Source: Thereva unica
Taxonomy: Eukaryota > Arthropoda > Insecta > Diptera > Therevidae
Assembly (NCBI GenBank): GCA_949987705.1
Contig: OX465282.1
Span: 86,354,070 to 86,418,069, forward strand
DNA: 64,000 nt
Reading direction: 5' to 3'
Part shown: positions 20,652 to 31,782 of the stretch, piece after piece
Position numbering within the stretch: position 1 is the first letter of the stretch
Layout: the number at the start of each line of letters is the position of its first letter
Translations under genes and position numbers: made by a program
Notes under the pieces: model-generated
Seen by the model: the letters and a program-made list of their open reading frames with translations, nothing else
Told to the model about the DNA's origin: nothing
Databases searched by the model: none

Positions 20652-23600
20652 ATGTCTCTAGTTGATGTGGATACATGGTATATAAAAATGGATTGCTTGT
20701 CATATTTGTTATATTACTATATAACTTAAGATAGTTGTTTTGCGTTAAGTTTTTGTCTCAAGGGCGGAAGCAAAATATTTTTTAAGACTTTTATTAGCAT
20801 TTTGTAGCCGAGTTTTGTTTAAAATAATCACCATTAAATACTAATTGCGATTATCAGTAAAAGTTAGATGCAAACCAGCTAGAATATCAAAATTGGTATA
20901 CTATCTTGAGTGTCTGGACGTCATTTTTCTTAGCCATAAAAACATCAGCAAATTGAATTATATTTTCAGTAAGGGCAAGTTAAATTATTAGTACTAAAGA
21001 CAAGAACTATGGAGTAATATAAATCGAAAAATGCTATCGTCGGATCTGTCGTCGGTCTAAACATGGGACTCCGTAATAGCAAAATTTGTAGGATGTGAAT
21101 CATAAATAACTACAGTAGTACGAAACTGACGAATTCAATATTATCCCTTAAATTAATTTTTGCGCGTTTCTTTACCTACAGGTAACAATCCAAATAGTTG
21201 GGCAGCCTTATTAGGTGTCGCTTTCATTCTGCGATTGTTTTATTATTTAGCTTTGCTAATAGATTTAAACGTGTCCATATTCTTCTATTTTCTACGCAGA
21301 AGCCCTAATATTAATAATGGAGAATCAACTTTAGTCTTTCTTCGATATATTTCGGAACGAACATACAGATTTTTATTTGAAATCATGTTTCATAATGTAC
21401 ACTTGCTAAATTACTCAAATGACACCAGTGTATCTGGCAAAGACGATGACATCTTAGCAGACATCAAAATTTACAGCAAATTGTGAATTGTCCAACGAGA
21501 ATCGCTTATCCCCATGACCTGTTTCTTTACATCTCATCCAATACCCTCTCCGTGGTGATTGGCGCACTCCTGCACGAAATTCCCATTCCTATCTTTTACT
21601 CCAACCAATACAGTTCCTAGAGGAATTGTCTGGCACTATGAAAAATCATCGATAGTTTTCTCAATCTTGACAATCTAGAAGTAATCGATAAAACAGCCTA
21701 ACTTGGGTTTACAATTACAAAAAGAAACGAAGAAAAGGAAGAGATAAGACGAATGCTAGAGCCTTTTATCCCAAAAACAAATACTGCACTCAAGATTTGT
21801 GCACAGAAAAACGAAACTCTCACTCTATTAAACATCATCAGGAAGGTTAAGGCCAAGTACACATTGGGCGTTCGGCGTTGCGTTTAGCGGGCGTTGGTAG
21901 TGTACACACCAAGCGCTTAGCTCGGCGTTTAACGAGCGCTAGCAGTATCAAAATGTTCGCTTTCAATTTTTTTATTTTCCAACAAATACGTTTCTTCTGT
22001 ATAAAAACGCGCGTTAGAATGTACAACAAGTAGGCGACGTATGTATCTCAAAACGCCCGGCAAGCGTCCGTGAAACGCGCGTTCTAACGAAAATCTCGAA
22101 ACGCGCGCTTCACGGGCGCTTGGTCAAAAACGCGCGTTTGCATGTGTACACCTAATAGGAGCTCTTTGATTCGTAAAACGCTCATTTCAAAAACGCGCGT
22201 TTCAAAACGCCCAATGTGTACTTGCCTTAAATCTTCATTTTACGACAAGTTCAGAATTTCTGGTTATGGTCTGGGCTGGTGGACTATCTTGATTAAAATA
22301 GAGGGTAAATTCAAAAACTCATCACTGCCGCATCACTGCAGAATTCAGCTACAGACTTCAATTTGAACTGTACGGCACCGACACCAACATTATGGTGCCG
22401 CTGGGTCTCGAACTCTATTCACGACCTTTTTCCATTCTTTCCGGTTTTTGGCTCGAGCCTCGGTAACTGATAATGGTTATGTTGATTCTAGGTCCCCCTC
22501 GATTTTCTTTAGCCAGGTTTTCTTCGGTGCCGATCGCTGCATTCTCCAATCCGCGGGACGGTCTCGCCAGAGAAGTTTACGTGGCAAACGGTTATCATTC
22601 ATTCAAACATGTCCAAACCACCGTAGTCGACGTTTTTGCATTTCTTCTTCGATCAGTCTCTGCTGATCGCATCTTTGTCGAACTGTCCCGTTTCGAAGGC
22701 GATCGCGGAGTGTGACACCGAGGATCTGCCTCGAGCATCGCATTTGGTAGACCTCGAGCTTCTTAACGTCCGGTTTGAGCAGGGTCCACGTTTCAGATCC
22801 ATAAAGAAGGGTAGGAAGGATCAACGTTCGGTAAAGGCGTACTTTTGTTTTGATGGGAATATTTGTTCGTTTCCATATGCACCACTTGAGCGAAGCGAAT
22901 GTTGCTGTTGCCTGGCCGGTGCGGGAAACTTGGTTGCGGATTTTTGGAACGATAAATAAAGTAAATAAAACAGAAATAAAAACTCAAATTAAAAGTTAAA
23001 GGAAAACTTTATTAAAAACTCAAATTAATGGATTAAGCTTTAATTTTACAAAAACGTTTTGATATATCCGACGACTCACAAAAGACTGAATTTTAATTCT
23101 CACCTTTACAATTTTCAACAGTTACAGAAATCGAATAAAGTTGCTAGGATTGCATTTCTTTTCTAGGCCTTGAACTTTTGTTCGAGACCGAAGTTACTTG
23201 AACTTGCTGAGTTCAGGTAATTTCGGTTCTCGTGCGAAATATGAATGTTGGGAAATTTTATTTGCTCACTTTGATTTTTCATTTTAAATTTCGAAATTTT
23301 AGATAAATGTTTATGCAGACGGAAATTATTGAAATATGAGGTTTTAAACGAAACTAACGGAAATCGTTTTGCTTACGCGAATTGAATGGATGGGAATATG
23401 ACTCGGGTGTGAACGTCTGCCGGCGATGCCACTGACGTTTCTTCAACCAATGATTCCAAATATTTGAACTTTAGAACCTGTTGGATTTGTATTCTATCGA
23501 GGTAAACACTGGCCCTCGATCCGTGCGTTGTGAGCGCTTTGGTCTTTTCCCCATTGAATTTTAACCCGTATGACTGGGCGATACGGGAAATGTCGTATAA

Positions 23601-26600
23601 GATGTCCGTTGTCCCTGCATCCGTGTGGACGCTATCGTCGGTGAAAATTAGGTCGGTTACGAAGTTGTTGTATCGAACTCCGCGTCGTCCATCGAGAGAG
23701 AAGTGGCGAAAAGAAGCGAATTGGGAACTCCTCGGATAATTCGCTTCGAAGACGATGTGAATGAAAGCAGTTGAAGCTGTCGTTAATTACATCGTGTCCG
23801 AATTTGCTCATGGTTCCTACCCAGCCGGTTCGATCTGCTCCTGAATGTGCATTGAGATCCCCCGCGAGTATTTTTAATTCGGTTCGAGGGTCTGTTGAAG
23901 CTGATCGTAAAATCCGTCCTTGTTCGCGCCGTGCTGGTCTCGTTTGGCGTAAAAATGGAAACGATGCCAGTCGATCGACCATAAAGCCTACGCCGGCCTC
24001 TCGTCTCTCACCACCGGAATAGTAAAGCGTTATCGTTTCGTCGATTGTTGGCGGGACGATCGCCAATGTCCCGGATCCGGGAAGCCGTAGTTCCGATAGA
24101 TATTTTGCATTTCAACAATTCCATTGGGTGACGTCCTGTTCGTACATTCCACACGGCGAATTTAAATTCCATTTTCGGTATGACTAATTTGGGTGTTCGG
24201 GTTCAGTAACCCACTTCTCACCAGCATCCCTGGCCCCCAGCGTTTGCGCATCGGCTGCCCCGGATGTAGTGGCATTATTTCGTGAATAGTTAGTTCGGGA
24301 CTCCATGCGGTTTCTTGCCTAGTTTCTCTGATCCATTCGGCAGATGGACCAGCCTGCTCCTTTCACACCCTGAGCTTGGAACCAGACGAAGGCGGAGTTC
24401 TGATGAATCGGATTTTGCTTATAATGCTGGGATTCTGCCCTGAGACCAGTAGTTAAAAAACTTTGCAATTTTCTTTTACTGATCATTCAAGTTCAGAAAT
24501 ATAGCAGGTACGATTTATTACTTATCTTCTTAGCTAAGGCACTTTGAGTTAATTTATCTGAGCAATATGACAACAGTCAATTTGAACAATAAAATATGCT
24601 GCGTTCAGTTTTACAATATAACTGTAACCTTATAAATATAGATGACTGAACTAAATACTTATTATGTATTACTAACGCAATTGTTTCTTATAACATTCTG
24701 AAAATTTTAACTTTATTATTTTATAGGATAAACGAGTATGAGTCATGTGAACGTCTCAGTCACAATATTCTTTCTCAAATAACCCAAAGAGACAACATAC
24801 CAAAGTTGACCGAGGACTACTCCAGGATATCGGCTAATATACGTATAAGATTAAAACAATTTTCTACAGAATTATCGCAACTGAAAATCAAATTAGAAGC
24901 TTCTTCACGTAGCAGATCAATGTAAGTAGTTAAAAACAGCAATAAATACATAAATTAAATAAATTAGTAAATGTTATATTAATTATATAACATGATTAGA
25001 AAAAACACCCACGTAAATGCGGAACTGATATTAGATTACGCTAGGTTAGACTGAGAATTTAGTCTTAAGTCGCGAGAGGCCTACATTGCCTACCTTAATT
25101 TTGTTGGGGATAACATTATAAAGGACCCCAAAATATTTTTCCGCTTCTATAAGATACTAGCAAAAACCCGCGTGCGTTGCAACGCTTTGCAATAAAAAAG
25201 GATTATGTGTGAACAGTTCGCGGTTGGAAAAAGGTTTATTTAAAAAAGAACAAATCGGCAAAAATTGATTTTGGATACTTAAAAAAATTTAGATTATGTT
25301 ACAACATTTTTAAGATTCGATGATGAAAAATTGGGTCCGCTTGTCCGCATAGATTTTGCTATCCCGGGAGATTAGACACCCTGTGCAGAACTTCGCTAAT
25401 GGCGCCGGCCTCCTCCTCTCCAAATTGTTTTTCCCAAAAAGTCACCAAAAGAAGTAATCAATTTTGCAAATTTCGCACCCATCAGTGCAGCCCAAAATTG
25501 CATAATAAAAAATCTCTTTACCTATCTTATTTTATTAACACTGGAACTTTTCATTAGCGACCCACACTTTTTTACATTTCGAAAGGTAGGTTGTTTCTAT
25601 ATATTGGCTGGAGCAATTAAAACAATAAATTCAAAATAATTTTTTTTACTTTTTAGTTCATTTTAAAATAAAAGCGTATTTTTTAGTTTTTTTTAAACTA
25701 TATTTTTATTCTCTATTTTTGGTCTATTAAGTCTTCCGCCATTTTTTTGGTGACCTCCATATTTGAATTAAAACGACATTACATAGTTAACTGTACTATA
25801 CTCGACATACACTTTCATTTGATACCCATAACAAGGGCGTTGTAAACTTACACCATAATATTATATCATTATATTCTTTGTTACATAGCTTAAGGGGGTA
25901 GAGTACAGTAAAATTTTCAAAAAATTCATTTTTTTGGCTTTAAATTTCAAATCAGCAACCTCGAAAACCACCGAGTTAGAAATTTCATCCCAAAATAATC
26001 AAGATTTCACGTTTTGGCCAGAAATTTGGGACTCTGTCCCACAGGGCAATGTTCAAACGCGTTTTTCTCGAAACGATGTTTTTCAAAACGGTGTACATGA
26101 TATCTCAAGATCTAATTAACGAATTGACTTGAAATTTGGCACACTTCTTTTATGGATGAGTGCCTCTGACGTCACGTAGGATTTTGTCAATATCTTGTTT
26201 TGTTCAATAATTATTAACAATCATAACATGAAATTTGTGCCGAAAAAACGTATGTATAATTCAGGATTTTCTTTCTCGTTGCCAAAAAAATGCTAAAAAA
26301 AGGCTACGTGACGCGATAGCCAATACCATATAGATGATGAGAATATTTGGTTTTTTTGTTTCAGACTGGTTTTCGCAGAATCATGTACACCATTCAACAA
26401 TGCGTGAAAATCATAGGGATGTGCGAAGCAACATATATCGAAGTTTTTTTTCATAACAAAAAATTTTTTAAACGTTTTTTAATATGTACAGAAGATAATA
26501 AGAAAAAATTATTAGTGTAACATTATTAGTTAGTTAGCAATAAATTAATGAAAATAACCCACAAACAATGCCCGTTACTGTGCTCTACCCCCTTAAGTGT

Positions 26601-27260
26601 ACCTTGTTTTAACGAATAAATAAATAAATACATAAATTAAATTGAAATTACTATTTTTAACAGAACTGTGGAAGAAATAGAACGGAGGCAGCGACAAATC
26701 GAAAGCCTTCAATCAAAATTTCAGCAGCTTGAAACTCGCTTCAAAAGTGTTAGTCCTACAGATCGTGAGTCACTTCTTACACCATCAGCATCTCAGCTTT
26801 GGGAAGATGACGACGATGATCCCCCAATTTTTAATAAATCGAACTACACGGTCCAAGATCTACGACAGCAGCAGATTCAAATACTCGAGGATCAAAATAA
26901 AGGTCTGGAAGCCTTGTCTCAGACCATCTCCCGGCAGAAAAATTTAGCATCTAGATTGGGAATGGAAGTTGAGCAGCAAAATGGTAAATTGGAATGTGTT
27001 ACGCTGTACAAATAACATTTTTCTCACCTGCGTTTTTTTATTTGCAGAAATTGTTGATAATATTGCTGATGATATGGAAAGAGTTGATACTCGTGTAATA
27101 ACCGAGACTCAGAATATTCAGTCTATAAGTAGACAAGATTCTACTTGGGGTAAGAACTTTATAATTTTGGAAATATATTTTATTTCTATTTGATTTTTAA
27201 GGATACTGGATCATCATTGTTACATTATTTGTTCTTATATGTATTGTTTCGTTAGTGTAG
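20652..27260 (+). CDS. Syx8: Syntaxin-8 (Qc-SNARE), complete, 5 exons
   Basis: Exons: 20652-20677, 24727-24921, 26664-26983, 27048-27149, 27202-27260 (702 nt, 233 aa); all introns are GT-AG and the phases agree. Syntaxin-8 is a tail-anchored Qc-SNARE that drives fusion among early and late endosomes together with syntaxin-7, Vti1b and VAMP8. The start MSLVDVDTW|INEYESCERL fits the family N-terminus and joins through a split Trp codon. Residues ~10-110 form the N-terminal helical region. The SNARE motif spans ~140-205, with QQQIQILEDQNKGLEALS at its start. The C-terminal anchor YWIIIVTLFVLICIVSLV covers 216-233. Length equals the family norm of about 236. Intron 1 (4.0 kb) holds LINE pieces and a MITE; intron 2 (1.7 kb) holds a TTAA element. 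The tiny first exon is the least certain part. Confidence 0.93.
21480..21660 (+). pseudogene. LINE family C endonuclease fragment (syntaxin-8 intron 1)
   Basis: Reads DLFLTSHPI and, after frame changes, VPRGIVWHYEK, matching the end of the endonuclease and the start of the linker in the 11.5-kb copy. It is short and frameshifted. Confidence 0.6.
21675..21845 (+). pseudogene. LINE family A fragment
   Basis: Nucleotide match to 9545-9735: LEVIDKTA, then a broken YLG box, then KKRNEEKE. A 12-bp deletion and point changes are visible. It ends at a TTAA used by the next element. Confidence 0.8.
21852..22226. mobile_element. TTAA-flanked MITE, GGC(C)AAGTACACATTGGGCG termini
   Basis: 375 bp. Inverted ends GGCCAAGTACACATTGGGCG and CGCCCAATGTGTACTTGCC with TTAA at 21848-21851 and 22227-22230. 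The interior is rich in AAACGCGCGTT-type CpG motifs, strikingly unlike the AT-rich surroundings. No coding potential. Confidence 0.8.
22380..24185 (-). mobile_element. Non-LTR retrotransposon, family B, rearranged
   Basis: On the minus strand an APE endonuclease start MEFKFAVWNVRTGRHPM begins at about 24171. LAGDLNAHSGADRTGWVG follows in the endonuclease body. An RT palm box FTDDS in the frame read from ~23640 has KFNGEKTKAL after it. The C-terminal part at 22824-22450 includes LLYGSETWTLL and RLRWFGHV. The RT finger region is deleted, and about 430 bp of unrelated DNA (22951-23385) separates the palm from the C-terminus. Stops and frameshifts are present. It lies antisense in syntaxin-8 intron 1. 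Confidence 0.8.
22951..23385. repeat. Unidentified insert within LINE family B
   Basis: AT-rich DNA interrupting the LINE between ...EETSVASPADV and RNQVSRTGQA. It holds a small hairpin (about 23189-23238, GAGACCGAAGTTACTTGAAC and its near complement). No TIR, LTR or duplication was resolved. Confidence 0.45.
25894..26592. mobile_element. TTAA-flanked MITE, GGGGGTAGAG termini
   Basis: 699 bp in syntaxin-8 intron 2. Inverted ends GGGGGTAGAGTACAGTA / TACTGTGCTCTACCCCC-like, flanked by TTAA at 25890-25893 and 26593-26596. Same size class and tip style as the element at 4433-5144, though the sequences differ. Confidence 0.75.
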
Positions 27261-27284
27261 CCTTTAATTTTTGCATTTATACAC

Positions 27285-27290
27285 AATAAA
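27285..27290 (+). terminator. Polyadenylation signal of syntaxin-8
   Basis: AATAAA lies 25 bp after the stop codon, followed by T/GT-rich sequence. A very short 3' UTR is implied. Confidence 0.6.
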
Positions 27291-27500
27291 GTTTATTTTA
27301 CTAATTATAATGCCTTTTTAATAAGCTCCCTTTCACTTCAAGGATGTAACAATGGGAGCTCTAAAGTGTGATTTTTTGTTGGAAGTTAGTTCGAAGTTAT
27401 ATTCTGTACATTTGAATGTTGCTTAAAATTTTAGGTTCCATCATGGTGTGTGGAGAAGGGCGTAAAGTCGACAACTGAAGTCGTTCTATATAAAACATCA

Positions 27501-27686
27501 GGGCCTTTATTCTCTATTGCAATATCGTGATATTTTTTAACGAAACTGACATAATCGTATTCTCTATTACAATATTGGCATCAATTTTACTTGAAAATCT
27601 TGCAATATTGTTAAATTTTTGCTCGAAAACTGTTTCGTTTTTGAATTGGATTTAACAATATTGTAATAGAGAATAAGGACTCTGGA
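27501..27686. mobile_element. Short MITE, CCTTTATTCTCTATTGCAAT termini
   Basis: Inverted ends TTATTCTCTATTGCAATAT and its diverged complement around 27655-27680. About 185 bp, non-coding; the target duplication is not resolved. Confidence 0.65.
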
Positions 27687-27734
27687 GAACACCGAACTCA
27701 AAACTCAATTTATCACATACTCATAGATTCGAGA

Positions 27735-29150
27735 TAGATTCCTTGGTCCTTTTTGAATCCTGTAGACAACATCGTTGATTTTATAGGACTCTTCCCATTG
27801 GCGCTGAAGTTTAGCAGATTTCCTTTCGTCGCTGGGCGTTAAAGAAACGAATGAGGTCCCCTTCCTTGTATTCACTACTTTTCGCTTGAAGGTCGTACCT
27901 ATGTTTCATTCTAGCACTGGCCGTCGTAAGATTCTCTCTGAGGCTCCCACGTTGTATCGTCGCGTTTCTTCTGTCGCTCTTACTCGAGGACCCTTACTGC
28001 CAGCACAAACTGTGCATTTACGACCTCAGTTCGTAACATCCTCCCGAATGTGAAGCCAGTAGAATCTTTCCTTTATTTTTGACAGAGTTTTGTTGACCCC
28101 CAAATGTCCTCCTGACGGGCTATTATGACATTCGTCCAAAATATCTGTTATTCATGTACGAAGGACTAGCACCTGCATTCGATGAGAGGTACCATCAGTA
28201 TCGCATTTGCGTATCAATGCTCTTGCTTCAATGTGCAAAGAATCCCATTGGACCCAATAGCTCTTCAGGATGTCGCTCCTCTCTGCGATGTCTTTTCATT
28301 AAGGCTTCTCCGCGTGTTCTTTCCATGACAAAATCGAAGAAATATCCGGGTCGTCGCGCTGCTCATCTCGGAGCCCGTGGTCCTCACATCCTGTACTTGG
28401 CTCAACAGTCGTCCTCTGAAACTTTTCCTCGTTACGCCAATGATATTTAAAACCTGGTTCGCGCGGGCGCCGGAATAGTGCAGTATCCATTGGAATTTCC
28501 CTATTGCGATGTTTTATCATTCCTTCTCCAATGTCCAACAGGATTCTGTGTTTTGTCATAAAGTCCAAACCGAGAATACACTCGTCTACTATGCCAGCTA
28601 TCAGGAACAAATGTGTAAACTCAATGATGCCGAGTACCACATCCATCATTGTCTCCCCATGTAATTGCACTGGCTCTTCTGTTACAGTTTTAACAATGTG
28701 TTTTTCAGCCACTTTCTACCGACCAAGTCAACCCGGATGACACCACCTATCCACGGTAATTGTACATTGTTCATCACCAACTTTCCCCTTGATGACGAGG
28801 CTGTTGTTGCTACGCTGCAGTTGGGTGATGTTGACTGGTGACATCAGAGGCTTCAATTTCCCCACTAAGTCCCTCTGGTCACCTTTCTGCCGTTGTCCAC
28901 ATTTTCCACAGCATGTTAAGCCACTCCTACTCCCTGGGGATTCCGCTCTCCTTCGTTTTTGACAACTCCTTAAAAATTGGAAATTTGGAATTTGTTGCAG
29001 TAGCAACAATCAAGCGGACGGATCGCCAAAAATTAACGAAGAAAAAAACATGCGGAGCGGACGGAACGTATTGGTTCTGTTTAAACCATAACAAAGTCGT
29101 TATCAATAACCGTTGATTCAACTTCTAACAGATGGCGCATAAATCATCAC
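27735..29150 (-). pseudogene. Gypsy-type LTR element, internally deleted lineage, copy 2 (decayed)
   Basis: Minus-strand remnant matching the young element at 45.8-49.5 kb. It keeps part of the zinc-knuckle flank ([13 protein letters not shown]), the protease region (TVD, frameshifted after it) and the [10 protein letters not shown] box. The junction DTALFRRPREPGFKYHW follows, then WKEH, the integrase zinc region and the C-terminal text. RT, RNase H and the integrase core are absent, as in the young copy. About 50 bp of LTR end (CAGATGGCGCATAAATCATCACA-like, split by one base) closes it near 29150. Many frameshifts; dead. Confidence 0.85.
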
Positions 29151-29310
29151 AATATTTTACAATAAGCCACGTCAGTATCGGGTGTTATTCGGGTTTCACT
29201 AAGTGCGAACATTGGCGGTTTGAAATTATTTAAGTGGCACTCAACAAAAGAGAAATTCGCAGCTTGACTTGTAACTGGTGTTGGTTGCGCGGACTCAATC
29301 GCCATATTCT
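29151..29310 (-). pseudogene. LINE family C endonuclease N-terminal fragment
   Basis: The minus frame reads VECHLNNFKPPMFALSETRI, the ALSET box of APE endonucleases in this LINE type. It abuts the gypsy LTR end, suggesting the gypsy copy landed in a LINE. Confidence 0.65.
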
Positions 29311-29839
29311 CCCAGATATTTCCCGGCATTACATTTGCCGCGATCATCAGAGTCAATAAAATTTGTCCTCGTCAAATTGTTATGCCTTTTGAAACGGGAC
29401 AAATTTCATCGATCGACAAATTTTTCGTCCGAGTCGAGTGAGGGTAGGGAGCAGGGGTACTTGTGCTGTTCGTCGGTCGCTTGTTTGTTGAAGGGTAATG
29501 AGGCCTTCGCTTTAGACTACCTTATTAATTTTTAACATTTTGCTAAAAATCAGCACTCAGACTTTAAAAAAAGTAGGCTTTAGCCCCTGGTACCTGAAAA
29601 TTGGCGTCGCCCACAATTCATACTAATACTATATCGCAGACATTTGTTACTCGAAAAATAAGTAACGTATTGGGGCTCTGGGCTCTTGGACTATAGTGAA
29701 AAAACAACATTCTTCTTAGACTGCTTCACGAAACGAAATTTGTGGCTGGTTTTGGCTTGGTGGCAGTTTACTTGGAATTTTTCAGGGTGCCCGTTGATAG
29801 TGACATGAGCGAATTCAACTGTGGAAAAGGGGGATGGTC
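29311..29839. other. Non-coding stretch
   Basis: No gene or repeat boundary recognised. Confidence 0.4.
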
Positions 29840-29842
29840 ATT

Positions 29843-30163
29843 GAGCCTATTCAGACGCTGCCATATTGTGCTTAGCAAAACCGGTTTTATTCAACCCCTC
29901 GGAACACACACGGGGCGTAATTGTGTTTAGAACATTTGAAAGCTTTACAGGAACGTTTAAATGTATTGTAAATAAAATTCACTTGTCAGACAAAAACAGA
30001 GCTAAAGAAAACAAGAGATAGAAGTAACATAGAATATGTGTGTAAGTTTTCACGCGTTTGCTTTTGCGTGAAAAATGTTTCGTTAAGTTCTTCCGCTCCC
30101 TTCCCTCTCTCACCTATAAAACCGGTTTTACTTGCCATGAATGTGCACCGTCTGAATAGCCCC
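29843..30163. mobile_element. 321-bp MITE, CTATTCAGACG termini, ATT duplication
   Basis: Inverted ends GAGCCTATTCAGACG and CGTCTGAATAGCCCC with direct ATT at 29840-29842 and 30164-30166. Internal AAAACCGGTTTTA occurs near both ends. PIF/Harbinger-type by 3-bp target (inference). Non-coding. Confidence 0.85.
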
Positions 30164-30521
30164 ATTGAACCATTCATGAATTTTAGCTGGATATCGTGAT
30201 TCTCTTGTTTACCGCGATACGAAGGAACAACGTGTTGCCTTCCATTTGCAAACACCACTCCAGCGAACTCTTCTAATAATGAGCAGGTGGCGGTGACTTT
30301 TATATTGCCCGAGTATGAACGATTCATATACTCAATGGTTTACGTCAACGAGAACCGCAGAATCTCCCTATTTATACCTGGATCCATGCTATCGTCAGGC
30401 AACTTGATTTTTAACAATAAAACTATTTTTTTTAAAATGTACCACTTTCCCCTCTTACACATCTCGGAGAAAAAGGTATGAAATCTTTTTGTAGAGAATT
30501 TTATGTAAATTTATCTTTTAA

Positions 30522-30985
30522 CCCTAGATAGCTAACCTCCGTCGAATCGACGGGCATCGCTAAGTAAAATCGCTGTCTCTTTTAAACGGTGGATTTAATT
30601 GTTTCAGCTCAGCTAGCCAACTCAGTCGTCGTTGAGGTCGCTGCAGTGGCAAACACATTGAGCAAGTAAGTGTTATAATTTTTGAGATACTTAAGCTTTG
30701 TCCGTCGTCGTCCGTCGTTCGTCGTCGAATTTTGTTCTTTAAGTGTATGAAAAAAAATTGTTTGTTTTTCAGAGGTCTTAAAAATGTTACTGTAATTTTT
30801 GAATAATTAAATAAAGTACAACTAAAAATACCCATCATTATTGAAAAATCTTTTAATAACCAGTAATGTAAGGTACCAGGTGCGTGCAGTTTATATTTTA
30901 TATAAAAAAATACTTTTTGAAATACACGTCGTTTCGACGGATGGTTAGCTAAAATGGTGTACGCCAGAAGGTTAGCTATCTAGGG
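30522..30985. mobile_element. piggyBac-type MITE, CCCTAGATAGCTAACC termini
   Basis: 464 bp with inverted CCCTAGATAGCTAACCT / AGGTTAGCTATCTAGGG-like ends, TTAA at 30518-30521 and 30986-30989. Sub-terminal TCGACGG repeats mirror each other. The TTAA target with CCC tips is the piggyBac signature. Confidence 0.9.
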
Positions 30986-30989
30986 TTAA

Positions 30990-31782
30990 TTTAACTACTA
31001 CGCTCTTCTACGTTACTAGCTGCGTTCAAGTTATTTATTAACGAAAAACTGAAAAAAAGACCTTTAGAGCCTCCCCCTCCGTTAGCTGCGGACAGCTCCC
31101 TACAAATGTGCCAAAATTAGCTTAGGTGTGCATTTTGTTGTCTTCGTTGGACTAAGGCAATTTTTTCCCACAAAATCTAGACACTAGTTTCTTCGCTTTT
31201 TGTGCCTTATCTTTCGCTCGAGTTATGCGAAAAATCTGGCGATTTTTCAATGTGTGAGAGTTTGATTTTTAGAGAAAGGCACGCGCAAAAAAGTTTTACT
31301 TCAAAAACTGTAGAAACACAAATCCCCGCCAACAGCCTCTTATAAGCACTAGGCAGTGGCCTATAACATAATACCATTGAATAATTTAAATCAGAATCAC
31401 CAAAGAAGGTTTTTTACAATGTTTATTTTTAAATATCAGTTTATAAGTGCGAAATTATTTTTGGAGGTGTAACTAGGTAGCTAGCAAATGAATACCCCTA
31501 AACACATAAGCCATCGATAGGAATTGTTTCAGATAAGGAAAATTAATTCCCTTTCAGATTTGATAACACCATTTAATACGAATAGAGTTTCTTATAAATG
31601 TAATAACTCACATAATAAATACACCAACATGATCTTAGGGTGCTAGAATATTTTGTCCATAGAATCGAGGGTTGTTCGAATATAATCAGTTAATTTAAGA
31701 ATACCAATTAATTTTGTAGTAATTTTTTAGTTTTAAAGTTCACAATTACATTTAAAATTTGGTAATATGCCATAGTTCCATC
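30990..31782. other. 3' flank between syntaxin-8 side and UQCRC2
   Basis: AT-rich; no gene. The 3' UTR of UQCRC2 should lie at its right end, but no clear AATAAA is seen on the minus strand close to the stop. Confidence 0.4.

Noticed and set aside
21160..21486. 108-codon frame as an exon of a membrane protein
   Set aside because: It lies in syntaxin-8 intron 1, has AT-rich composition-driven hydrophobicity, lacks family motifs and is not needed for the gene model.
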